From positions 1 through 12,842 of the forward strand of contig JAHWIP010000090.1 in NCBI GenBank assembly GCA_019322375.1: a stretch of DNA of 12,842 nucleotides. The letters are read 5' to 3'. The notes beneath the pieces are model-generated. The model was not told where the DNA came from and ran no database searches. It was given only the letters and a program-made list of their open reading frames with translations. Shown here in pieces: positions 1 to 5,632 of this stretch; within the stretch, counting starts at the first letter, position 1; each line of letters begins with the position of its first letter. The stretch is from Candidatus Woesearchaeota archaeon (GTDB taxonomy: Archaea > Nanobdellota > Nanobdellia > Woesearchaeales > SM23-78). A program made the translations under genes and the position numbers.

Positions 1-150
1 AAATAATAAATATAAATAATAAATATTAAGATTAATGATAATAAATAATAAATATAAAAGGCTGATGATAATAAATGATAAACATAAAAGGCTGATGATA
101 ATAAATAATGAATATTAAAAATTAATGATAATAAATATAAGTAATAAATA
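1..150. repeat. AT-rich 30-bp direct tandem repeat
   Basis: Five contiguous 30-bp units begin at 1, 31, 61, 91 and 121. Units 2 and 3, and units 3 and 4, each match at about 25 of 30 positions; the first and last units are more degenerate. The shared core is TGATGATAATAAATAATAAA-like, and the array decays into simple AT-rich sequence up to about 245. There are no spacers between units. It begins at the window edge, so its full length is unknown. The period is a multiple of three and a short open frame (35-118) reads through three units, but stops lie just before and after it and I do not call it a gene. Function is unknown; an AT-rich unwinding element or a slippage product are both possible. 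Confidence 0.75.
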
Positions 151-240
151 TAAACAATAAATATGAACAATAAATATTGAAAACTAATGAAATAATGATA
201 TAAAAAATATTAATATAAACTAATGACATAGAATAACAAT

Positions 241-453
241 ATAAAAATAATGACTCACCTTGTTTCCAAACGAAACCAACGAGGCAGGGTTCTTGGGTAA
301 ATATAGTTCATTTCAACCCCCACCTCAAATAATTAACTACTCCAAAATAGTATCATAATCGAAACCTTTTTAAATAAACCACACCTTCTTTTCTTCACTC
401 AGTAATAGTTATTAAAATAACCCTTAAAAAAGAAATGGTTAGAGGAGATAAAC
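241..453 (+). promoter_or_regulatory. trmB upstream region: TATA box, palindrome, leader and RBS
   Basis: A TATA-like TTTAAATA lies at 369-376, predicting transcription from about 399 and a leader of about 55 nt. A perfect 6-bp inverted repeat GTTATT-AA-AATAAC (408-421) sits about 10 nt past the predicted start, a good place for a repressor operator and possibly for TrmB autoregulation (inference). A Shine-Dalgarno sequence GAGGAGAT at about 443-449 precedes the ATG at 454. Further upstream, a 5-bp inverted repeat GTTTC/GAAAC (262-276) and mixed-composition sequence (251-300) contrast with the AT-rich repeat. No gene is visible in 1-453. Confidence 0.55.
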
Positions 454-1242
454 ATGATTGTTCAAGAATCCTTTTTAAAGAAAATAAAAGACTTTGGTCT
501 GAATAGTTATGAAGCAAAGATATGGACAGCCCTTTTATCACGGGGAGTGTCAACAGCAGGAGAGCTGAGTGATATTGCAGGCGTGCCAAGAAGCAGGAGC
601 TATGATATTCTGGAAAGCCTTGAGAAAAAAGGCTTTATAATCATGAAAATAGGCAAGCCAATCAAATACATTGCTCTTCCACCAGAAGAAGTAGTGGAGA
701 GAGTGAAAAAAAAGATATCTCTTGAAGCCAATGAAAAAGCCAAAGTTCTTGAACAATTAAAAGGATCAAGTGTTCTAAAGGAACTAAATATCCTGCACAC
801 ACAAGGCATTGACATGATAAATCCTTCTGAAATGACAGGAGTGATAAAAGGCAGAAACCAAGTATACAATCATCTTAACACAATGATAAAAAATGCCAAG
901 AAAACAGTTATTCTAATGACCACAGAAGAAGGACTGATAAGAAAACACAAACACCTTATTAAAGGCTTTAAAAAAGCAAAAGACAAAGGGGTTAGCATAA
1001 AACTTCTTGCTCCTCTGACAAACAAGTCAAAAGAAGCAGTAAAGGAACTAAAAAAATACGCTGATGTAAAAAACACTAAAGGGCATAACGGCAGGTTCTG
1101 TGTGGTTGATAACAAAGAGCTGGCATTCATGCTTTTAGACGACACAAAAGTACACCCAAGCTATGACCTGGCAGTATGGGTCAACACCCCATTATTTGCA
1201 TCAACCCTTGGAAAAGTGCTTAACCAGTGCGCCTTGACATAA
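454..1242 (+). CDS. TrmB-family transcriptional regulator
   Basis: This is a 262-residue protein with the two-part layout of archaeal TrmB regulators. Residues about 7-80 form a winged helix-turn-helix (GLNSYEAKIWTALL, then GVPRSRSYDILESLEKKGF, then a basic wing with GKPIKY). A short helical linker follows (about 80-115). The C-terminal domain from about 128 has the phospholipase-D-like fold seen in TrmB middle regions (GVIKGRNQVYNHL, KTVILMTTEE, GVSIKLLAPL, HNGRFCVVDNKELAFML). TrmB proteins bind promoter DNA and sense sugars or other metabolites. This one lacks the extra C-terminal sugar-binding extension of the long Thermococcus form, so the ligand cannot be guessed. ATG 454 follows a clear Shine-Dalgarno sequence. 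It lies just upstream of the redox operon on the same strand, so it may control that operon as well as itself; this is inference from position. Confidence 0.88.
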   Translation: MIVQESFLKKIKDFGLNSYEAKIWTALLSRGVSTAGELSDIAGVPRSRSYDILESLEKKGFIIMKIGKPIKYIALPPEEVVERVKKKISLEANEKAKVLEQLKGSSVLKELNILHTQGIDMINPSEMTGVIKGRNQVYNHLNTMIKNAKKTVILMTTEEGLIRKHKHLIKGFKKAKDKGVSIKLLAPLTNKSKEAVKELKKYADVKNTKGHNGRFCVVDNKELAFMLLDDTKVHPSYDLAVWVNTPLFASTLGKVLNQCALT

Positions 1243-1285
1243 AAAAACACTCATATTCAACAGTTATATTCACTCACCTCTTTTT

Positions 1286-1320
1286 CCCAGGAAGGCCCTG
1301 TTTTCTTGGGTCTTCCAGGG
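1286..1320 (+). terminator. Strong hairpin between trmB and the redox operon
   Basis: An imperfect inverted repeat runs CCC-A-GGAAG-G-CCC, a 9-nt loop, then GGG-T-CTTCC-A-GGG. It gives eleven Watson-Crick pairs, one G-T wobble and one A-A mismatch. It is followed directly by TTTTAAAT. It could end trmB transcription, act as an operator, or lie upstream of the next promoter (TATA-like TTATAAAA at 1331-1338). Archaeal termination usually needs only a T-tract, so a GC-rich hairpin of this strength stands out in such AT-rich DNA. Confidence 0.55.
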
Positions 1321-1330
1321 TTTTAAATCA

Positions 1331-1388
1331 TTATAAAAACAATATCTATTAAAACAACCCCTGATTTCTATATCTCTGGTGGTCTGAA
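1331..1388 (+). promoter_or_regulatory. Redox operon promoter and RBS for a TTG start
   Basis: TTATAAAA at 1331-1338 is a TATA-box candidate predicting transcription from about 1361. GGTGGT at about 1378-1383 matches part of the archaeal anti-Shine-Dalgarno complement (GGAGGTGAT) and lies 5 nt before TTG 1389. An in-frame TGA at 1362-1364 rules out starts further upstream. Confidence 0.5.
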
Positions 1389-2114
1389 TTGCCAAAAGGC
1401 TTTTTAAGTAAAATAAGAAATGGTATTAAAGACTTAAAACCAGGCAGAATTCTATATTACCCTGGGTGCATGACTAAATATGGCCTGGTTGATGTGTTTA
1501 ATAATTATAAATCCCTGCTCACAGACATAGGAATTGATTATATTATGATAAATGAGCTTAAATGCTGTGGTTCTCCCCTGCTGAACGCAGGCTATAAAGA
1601 TGATTTTGAAGAAATAAGAGATAAGAATATTAAAGCCATGAAAAAGCACAGCATAACCAAGATAATAACTAACTGCCCTCACTGCTACGAGGTGTTTAAA
1701 AAACATTATGATTTTAATGGAGTAAAAGTTGAGCACACAACCCAGACCTTGGAGGCTAATAAGCGCAAACTAATAGCAGAGAATCCTGAAGAAGCAAGTT
1801 ATCATGACCCCTGCCTGCTTGCACGGAAAAACATGATTATTAAGGAACCCCGGGCAGTGCTTGCACAAACAGGCTTTAAGCTGGAAGAGCCTTTTAGAGC
1901 CAGGAAAAGAACTTTTTGCTGCGGAGCAGGAGGGGGTGTTAAGCAGAACAGCCCAAAAATTGCTAACAAGATAGCCAGGCAAAGGCTTAGGCAGTTGAAA
2001 ACCAGGAAGATAATTGTGGCTTGTCCTTATTGTTATGTTCATTTAAGAGAGAATGTTGATATCAAGAGCAAGAAAAAGATTGTTGAAATAAGCAAAACCC
2101 TTACGGAAGATTAA
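1389..2114 (+). CDS. Double-CCG (cysteine-rich) HdrD/GlcF/LutA-like Fe-S protein
   Basis: This 241-residue soluble protein carries two complete cysteine-rich CCG motifs. The first has C27 (YYPGCM), C59-C60-G (KCCGSP) and C96-x2-C99 (CPHC). The second has C142 (YHDPCLL), C177-C178-G (FCCGAGGG) and C212-x2-C215 (CPYC). In the family (heterodisulfide reductase HdrB/HdrD, GlcF, LutA) each CCG motif can hold a non-cubane [4Fe-4S] cluster or pass electrons to a quinone or disulfide. This protein has no N-terminal ferredoxin domain; that part is encoded separately at 3313. The start is TTG, forced by an in-frame stop upstream and by the need to include the first CCG cysteine, and supported by GGTGGT just ahead of it. 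It is the first gene of a tight three-gene operon. I infer it is the electron-exit subunit for the flavoprotein encoded next; the acceptor is unknown. Confidence 0.87.
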   Translation: MPKGFLSKIRNGIKDLKPGRILYYPGCMTKYGLVDVFNNYKSLLTDIGIDYIMINELKCCGSPLLNAGYKDDFEEIRDKNIKAMKKHSITKIITNCPHCYEVFKKHYDFNGVKVEHTTQTLEANKRKLIAENPEEASYHDPCLLARKNMIIKEPRAVLAQTGFKLEEPFRARKRTFCCGAGGGVKQNSPKIANKIARQRLRQLKTRKIIVACPYCYVHLRENVDIKSKKKIVEISKTLTED

Positions 2115-2130
2115 TGCAGGGTTAAGAAAA

Positions 2131-3303
2131 ATGAAAAAAAGGCTGGCAAACATTGTGGGAACAGGGAATTCATCTGACAACCCTCTTGACTTAGAAGCTT
2201 ATAGTTACTGCAGCTCTGAGACAGAGCAAAAACCTGCTTTGGTTGTGTGGCCCCAGAATACAGACCAGGTAAGAAGAATAATGCTTTATGCTAATCAAAC
2301 CCATAACCCGGTTGTGATAAGAGGTTCTGGTGCAAGCAAGGCTGATGCTTGTATTGGGGAAAACACAACCATACTTTCGTCTGAGAGAATGAATAAAATA
2401 CTAAAGCTTGACCTAAAGAACAAAGTTGTAGAAGTAGAGGCAGGCATGAGAATAAAAGATTTTAATAACATCCTGAATGAGTTTAAGATGAGCTTTCCTC
2501 TCAGGCCTTTTAACCCTGTCAAAACCATAGGAGGCATGCTTGCCCTGGACCTGTTTGCAAAGGAAAGCCACCAGGCAGGCAGTATGCGCGCCTGGGTTAA
2601 TGAAGTGGAGTTTGTTGACGGCACAGGCAAATATTATTATACAAAAAAGAGAGAGAGTGTGCTGGGAAAAGAAGGCCTAACAGGGTTTATAACAAGGGCC
2701 AAGCTCAGAATTACTGAGCAGCCAACACTATCTATTGATATCTTTAAGTTTACAGAACTGTCTGATGTGCTGAAAAAAATAAGGCTCTTAAAAAATGATG
2801 TTGAGATATACTTCTCAGAGTTTATTGATAAAAAAACAGCCCAGGAACTTGGTTTTGAAAATAATTATTTATTAATCACTGCTTATTCAAGCCTGAAAGG
2901 AAAAAAAAGAGATGTTCTTGAAATAAGGAAAATCATTGGAAAAATCAATTTTGTTCATTCACTGCTAAGAAGCAAAGGAGGCTATTATTTACAAGACCCT
3001 TTTGTCAGCCTTGAAAAAAGTTATGACTTAATACAGTGGTGTGAGAAGCACAATGCCAGGCTGCACGGGCACGCAGGCCTGGGCTTGTTTTATGCTTATT
3101 TTTCAAAAGAAGACAAAAATTTGATTAAGACTTTCAGGTCGTTTGTAAGAAGAATTAATGGAACCCTTGGCAGGGGCATGGGCTATGGAGTGGCAAACAA
3201 GGACTTTGTTAACCCTGTAAAGAAAAAAGAGCTGATAAAACTAAAAGACGAGCATGATTATAATAATATATTAAACCCGAATAAGATGATTAGTTATAGG
3301 TGA
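2131..3303 (+). CDS. FAD-binding GlcD/Dld-like oxidoreductase
   Basis: This 390-residue member of the VAO/PCMH flavoprotein family resembles GlcD and D-lactate dehydrogenase. The N-terminal FAD-binding domain is clear: PxNTDQVRRIM (about 41-51), the pyrophosphate loop PVVIRGSGAS (60-69), VEVEAGMRIKDFN, TIGGMLALD (132-140) and VNEVEFVDGTG. The C-terminal half ends in the usual ILNPNKM (380-386). It is shorter than typical GlcD (about 450-500). The usual GHxGDGNxH motif appears only as HGHAGLGLF (312-320), with the Asp, Asn and second His replaced, and the HGIG-type motif is replaced by GRGMGYG. The substrate may therefore differ from glycolate or lactate. It starts 16 nt after the CCG gene and ends 9 nt before the ferredoxin-like gene, which argues for one complex: flavin, then [4Fe-4S], then CCG clusters. 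Confidence 0.85.
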   Translation: MKKRLANIVGTGNSSDNPLDLEAYSYCSSETEQKPALVVWPQNTDQVRRIMLYANQTHNPVVIRGSGASKADACIGENTTILSSERMNKILKLDLKNKVVEVEAGMRIKDFNNILNEFKMSFPLRPFNPVKTIGGMLALDLFAKESHQAGSMRAWVNEVEFVDGTGKYYYTKKRESVLGKEGLTGFITRAKLRITEQPTLSIDIFKFTELSDVLKKIRLLKNDVEIYFSEFIDKKTAQELGFENNYLLITAYSSLKGKKRDVLEIRKIIGKINFVHSLLRSKGGYYLQDPFVSLEKSYDLIQWCEKHNARLHGHAGLGLFYAYFSKEDKNLIKTFRSFVRRINGTLGRGMGYGVANKDFVNPVKKKELIKLKDEHDYNNILNPNKMISYR

Positions 3304-3312
3304 ATTAGAGGA

Positions 3313-3666
3313 ATGAAACCAGCTAAAAACAGAACTGTGGAGAATTGCAATCTATGCGGCTTTTGCAATCTTAACTGCCCAATCTATAAGGTTCTGCTAA
3401 AAGAGTCTAGTGGGGCCAGGTTCAAGGCTTTTTTAGCCAAGAAAAATGATTATAAAGAAGTCTTTTACTTGTGCACAGAGTGTGGTGCCTGCATCCAGGA
3501 CTGCCCTGCAAGGATTGATATTGACTGCTTAAAGATAAGAGCAGAACTGGTTGAGAAAGGATTAGAAACCCCTGCCAACAAGGAGATGAAGGAAAATATA
3601 TCGCATTTTGGCAATCCTTTTGGCGAGATAAAGAAAGGCAGGAAGATAAAGCAATATTATACTTAA
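3313..3666 (+). CDS. HdrC-like 2x[4Fe-4S] ferredoxin-type protein
   Basis: This 117-residue protein has two classic [4Fe-4S] motifs, C12-x2-C15-x2-C18-x3-C22-P and C54-x2-C57-x2-C60-x3-C64-P. They are separated by SSGARFKAFLAKK, which resembles the inter-cluster segment of HdrC and the N-terminal half of GlcF. The C-terminal tail (ANKEMKENISHFGNPFGE) is also typical of HdrC/GlcF-type subunits. It starts 9 nt after the flavoprotein stop and has a Shine-Dalgarno sequence (AGAGGA) directly ahead of the ATG. It most likely relays electrons between the FAD protein and the double-CCG protein. In GlcF this domain and the CCG domains form one chain; here they are separate genes with the flavin gene between them. 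No membrane helix is visible, so the complex would be cytoplasmic or peripheral. Confidence 0.87.
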   Translation: MKPAKNRTVENCNLCGFCNLNCPIYKVLLKESSGARFKAFLAKKNDYKEVFYLCTECGACIQDCPARIDIDCLKIRAELVEKGLETPANKEMKENISHFGNPFGEIKKGRKIKQYYT

Positions 3667-3688
3667 ACGCATTGTGCTTGGATTTAAA

Positions 3689-3713
3689 ACTTAGATTTAA
3701 ATTAAAACTAAGT
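3689..3713 (+). promoter_or_regulatory. traB-like promoter: TATA box inside an inverted repeat
   Basis: ACTTAG (3689-3694) and CTAAGT (3708-3713) form a perfect 6-bp inverted repeat flanking a 13-nt AT core that contains the TATA-like TTTAAATT (3696-3703). The TATA centre lies about 30 nt before the ATG at 3730, fitting a leaderless or nearly leaderless mRNA. A palindrome enclosing a TATA box suggests a repressor site that blocks TBP (inference). Confidence 0.45.
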
Positions 3714-3729
3714 CTTTTATCGTGTTAAA

Positions 3730-4398
3730 ATGTTAAGATACAAAAACCTGGTAATCATAGGAACCTCTCACATAGCAGAGACCTCTATAAAAGAAATTGA
3801 AAAGGTTTTTAGAAAACAAAGCCCTGATATTGTTGCTGTTGAGCTTGATAAAAACAGGTTGTGGGCTTTGCTTCATGATAAAAAACCCAGTTATTCACCA
3901 GCACTAATCCCCAGCCTAGGCTTAAAAGGTTACTTGTTTTCCCTAATAGGGAGCTTTATGCAGCAAAAACTTGGCAATATAGTGGGCATCAAGCCTGGCA
4001 CTGACATGCTCAGAGCAGTTGAGCTGGCAAGGGATAATCAAAAAAGAATTGCTCTTATTGACAGGGATGTAAGAGTCACCCTTGCAAGGGTTTCCAAGGC
4101 TTTTGGCTGGAAAGAAAAACTTAATTTTCTAGCCGATATATTATCTGCTCCTTTTTCAAAAAAGATGAGAATAGATATCAGGAAAGTGCCTGAGAAACAG
4201 CTCATAAAAAAAGCCTTAGGCATACTGAAAAAAAGATATCCAGGGCTTTACAAAGTGCTGGTTGTTGAGAGAAACAAGATAATGGCATTAAAACTAAGAG
4301 CTTTAATGGAGAATTACCCTGAGCAGAAAATAATGGTTGTTGTAGGAGCAGGGCATGAACAGGATTTGCTAGGGATGGTTAAGAGGAAAAGCTTGTAA
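3730..4398 (+). CDS. Short TraB/PrgY (Tiki-like) family protein
   Basis: This 222-residue protein belongs to the TraB/PrgY family, related in fold to Tiki-type proteins. Visible signatures are an N-terminal GxxH (G11-T-S-H14), a conserved acidic motif VAVELDKNR with E38, a central LIDRDVRVTLARV segment, and a second GxxH near the C-terminus (G206-A-G-H209). Two GxxH motifs plus a Glu are the proposed metal/catalytic set of this superfamily. TraB/PrgY proteins in enterococci lower pheromone activity; the archaeal role is unknown. Longer archaeal homologues carry a C-terminal block of membrane helices. Here the chain stops after the second GxxH and no strong membrane segment is seen, so this is the soluble domain alone. 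The following membrane gene is 41 nt away with its own TATA box. Confidence 0.82.
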   Translation: MLRYKNLVIIGTSHIAETSIKEIEKVFRKQSPDIVAVELDKNRLWALLHDKKPSYSPALIPSLGLKGYLFSLIGSFMQQKLGNIVGIKPGTDMLRAVELARDNQKRIALIDRDVRVTLARVSKAFGWKEKLNFLADILSAPFSKKMRIDIRKVPEKQLIKKALGILKKRYPGLYKVLVVERNKIMALKLRALMENYPEQKIMVVVGAGHEQDLLGMVKRKSL

Positions 4399-4407
4399 AA
4401 GAAAAAG

Positions 4408-4415
4408 TTATATAA
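4408..4415 (+). promoter_or_regulatory. TATA box of the S2P-like gene
   Basis: TTATATAA is centred about 28 nt before ATG 4440. This supports a leaderless mRNA and favours ATG 4440 over the in-frame TTG at 4434. Confidence 0.55.
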
Positions 4416-4439
4416 AGATAAAAATTCAGTCTTTTGTTT

Positions 4440-5189
4440 ATGAACGAATTCCTTACTCGCTGTGAAAAGAGGTTTAGGTTTACAAACAAAGAATTGTTTG
4501 GTATTCTTATATCTGTGGTTGTGGCTGCTTTTGTTCTTTCTTTTAAATTAGTGGATGCAGGCGGAAGCTATGCTGCAAACTTCATAGTGCTGGCAATACT
4601 TCTTTTAATCTCTTTTCTTATTCATTTCTCAGCTCAGAAACTGGTTGCTCTGAAACTAGGCTATGAATCAAGATATAAATACTGGCTTAATGGAATTCTT
4701 TTAAGCCTGGTGGTTTGCTTTTTTACTTATGGCTATTTTCCATTATTCTTTACAGGCTCTTTATGGCACCAGGACATACCCAAGCTAAGAATAGGGGTTT
4801 TTAGAGGAGGAGTTAGGCACAAAGACCTGGGCTTAATTGCATTTGCAGGCCCGTTCTCAAACATGATTATAGCTCTTTTACTGGCGCCTGTCTTTCTTGC
4901 AACCAAGAGCTCTTTTGTTCAAGCCGTAATAATAATCAACTTATTAATAGCAATCTACTCCCTGATACCAGTCCCTACCTTTGAGAAATTAAGACAATTC
5001 AAAGGAGGCACAACAGGATTATACTTATTCATAGCCTCAAGATGGGCTTATGTGCTTGTGTTAGCCACCTTTGTTGCTTATGCAGTGCTTTTATGGCTGA
5101 TACCAGGCATTTTTTCATTCATAATTGCCTTAATTTTAGGTATAATAACTACAATCATATATTATTCCCAGTATGAGTCAGACAAGTAG
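4440..5189 (+). CDS. Inactive site-2 protease (M50)-like membrane protein
   Basis: This 249-residue polytopic membrane protein has about six hydrophobic segments (about 20-37, 46-66, 85-105, 132-153, 160-177 and 196-243 as a broad block). Its architecture follows archaeal M50/S2P proteases, but the active-site motifs are changed. The HExxH position reads H62-F-S-A-Q66, so the catalytic Glu and second His are gone; the context (LIHFSAQKLVALKLGYE) still matches family members with HELAH-type sequence. GPFSN (137-141) matches the GPxxN motif. The NxxPxPPLDG motif reads YSLIPVPTFEK (173-183), replacing the Asn and turning the metal-binding Asp into Glu. Proteolysis is therefore unlikely; a pseudoprotease role in binding or sorting membrane proteins is the natural guess. 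I use ATG 4440 rather than TTG 4434 because of the TATA spacing. Confidence 0.75.
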   Translation: MNEFLTRCEKRFRFTNKELFGILISVVVAAFVLSFKLVDAGGSYAANFIVLAILLLISFLIHFSAQKLVALKLGYESRYKYWLNGILLSLVVCFFTYGYFPLFFTGSLWHQDIPKLRIGVFRGGVRHKDLGLIAFAGPFSNMIIALLLAPVFLATKSSFVQAVIIINLLIAIYSLIPVPTFEKLRQFKGGTTGLYLFIASRWAYVLVLATFVAYAVLLWLIPGIFSFIIALILGIITTIIYYSQYESDK

Positions 5190-5302
5190 GGCAAAGATTT
5201 CTTTCTAAGGGTTTTTAAAGTTTTCGACGATAAAACCAAAAGATTTAAGAATAAGTAGCGCATTCTCCTCTTAAACCAATAAAAACAATAGTAAAAAGAG
5301 TT

Positions 5303-5318
5303 AAGGGGGTGAATTTCT
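5303..5318 (+). promoter_or_regulatory. Strong Shine-Dalgarno site
   Basis: GGGGGTGA at 5305-5312 lies 6 nt before ATG 5319 and is one of the best anti-16S matches in the window. A TATA-like TTTAAGAA at about 5244-5251 would give a leader of about 45 nt. This suggests strong translation of the small basic protein. Confidence 0.55.
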
Positions 5319-5549
5319 ATGGCAAAACAAATGGTAGCCAAAGTCGGCGTTAAAAAAGAGAAAGGCTGGCTCTACTTTGTGGACAAGAAAGGAAATGTCT
5401 CAAGAGCCAAGATGGCAAGAGGCAGGAAAAAGCCAAGAGGCAAGCCACAAGTAGTGGCAAAGGTCGGAGTAAAAAAGAAAAAAGGATACCTCTACTTCAT
5501 AGACAAAAGAGGACACATCTCCTGCGCCAAGATGGCAAGGGGAAGGTGA
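5319..5549 (+). CDS. Small basic protein with two tandem 31-residue repeats
   Basis: This 76-residue, very basic protein has no function I can name. Residues 6-36 and 46-76 are two copies of one unit with 24 of 31 identical positions: VAKVGVKK-x-KG-[WY]-LYF-[VI]-DK-x-G-x2-S-x-AKMARGR. They are joined by the linker KKPRGKPQV (37-45). The aromatic and hydrophobic core (G-[WY]-LYF, then DK-x-G) looks like a short beta-hairpin, and the Lys/Arg-rich ends suggest binding to nucleic acid or the ribosome; this is inference from composition only. The strong Shine-Dalgarno sequence and its own T-rich terminator suggest a well-expressed single-gene unit. The two copies differ in codon choice as well as in seven residues, so the duplication is not recent. 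Confidence 0.8.
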   Translation: MAKQMVAKVGVKKEKGWLYFVDKKGNVSRAKMARGRKKPRGKPQVVAKVGVKKKKGYLYFIDKRGHISCAKMARGR

Positions 5550-5550
5550 G

Positions 5551-5584
5551 GATTCTTATTTTGTTTTTTTATTTTTTTTTGTTT
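5551..5584 (+). terminator. T-rich terminator, copy A
   Basis: A run of T-tracts, ATTCTTATTTTG, then T7, A, T9, then GTTT, starts just after the stop codon of the repeat protein. Oligo-T runs are the usual archaeal termination signal. It is nearly identical to the element after the next gene (6082-6116). Confidence 0.7.
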
Positions 5585-5602
5585 AAATAACATACAGTTA
5601 AG

Positions 5603-5610
5603 TTTATATT
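5603..5610 (+). promoter_or_regulatory. TATA box of the phosphatase gene
   Basis: TTTATATT is centred about 26 nt before ATG 5633, as expected for a leaderless mRNA. It favours this ATG over the in-frame ATG at 5648. A small inverted repeat AGAAG-ATTC-CTTCT (5615-5628) lies between the box and the start. Confidence 0.55.
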
Positions 5611-5632
5611 TTAAAGAAGATTCCTTCTCTTC

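Noticed and set aside
35..118. Short open frame encoding repeated MIINNKYKRL-like peptides
   Set aside because: It is only 27 codons long, has no ribosome site or promoter, is pure AT-rich repeat, and stops lie on both sides. More likely a by-product of the 30-bp period.
61..130. C/D-box sRNA signals (TGATGA and CTGA within the repeat)
   Set aside because: The matches come from the repeat itself, the C box lacks the preceding purine, and no properly spaced C/D and C'/D' set is present.
1..150. Possible CRISPR array
   Set aside because: The 30-bp units are directly adjacent with no unique spacers, are very AT-rich and degenerate, and no cas genes are in the window.
600..1145. Minus-strand open frames antisense to trmB
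   Set aside because: Low-complexity Phe/Ser/Leu-rich translations opposite a clearly conserved regulator; no start signals.
4434..4439. TTG 4434 as start of the membrane gene
   Set aside because: ATG 4440 is in frame two codons later and fits the TATA spacing of about 28 nt; the TTG has no ribosome site.
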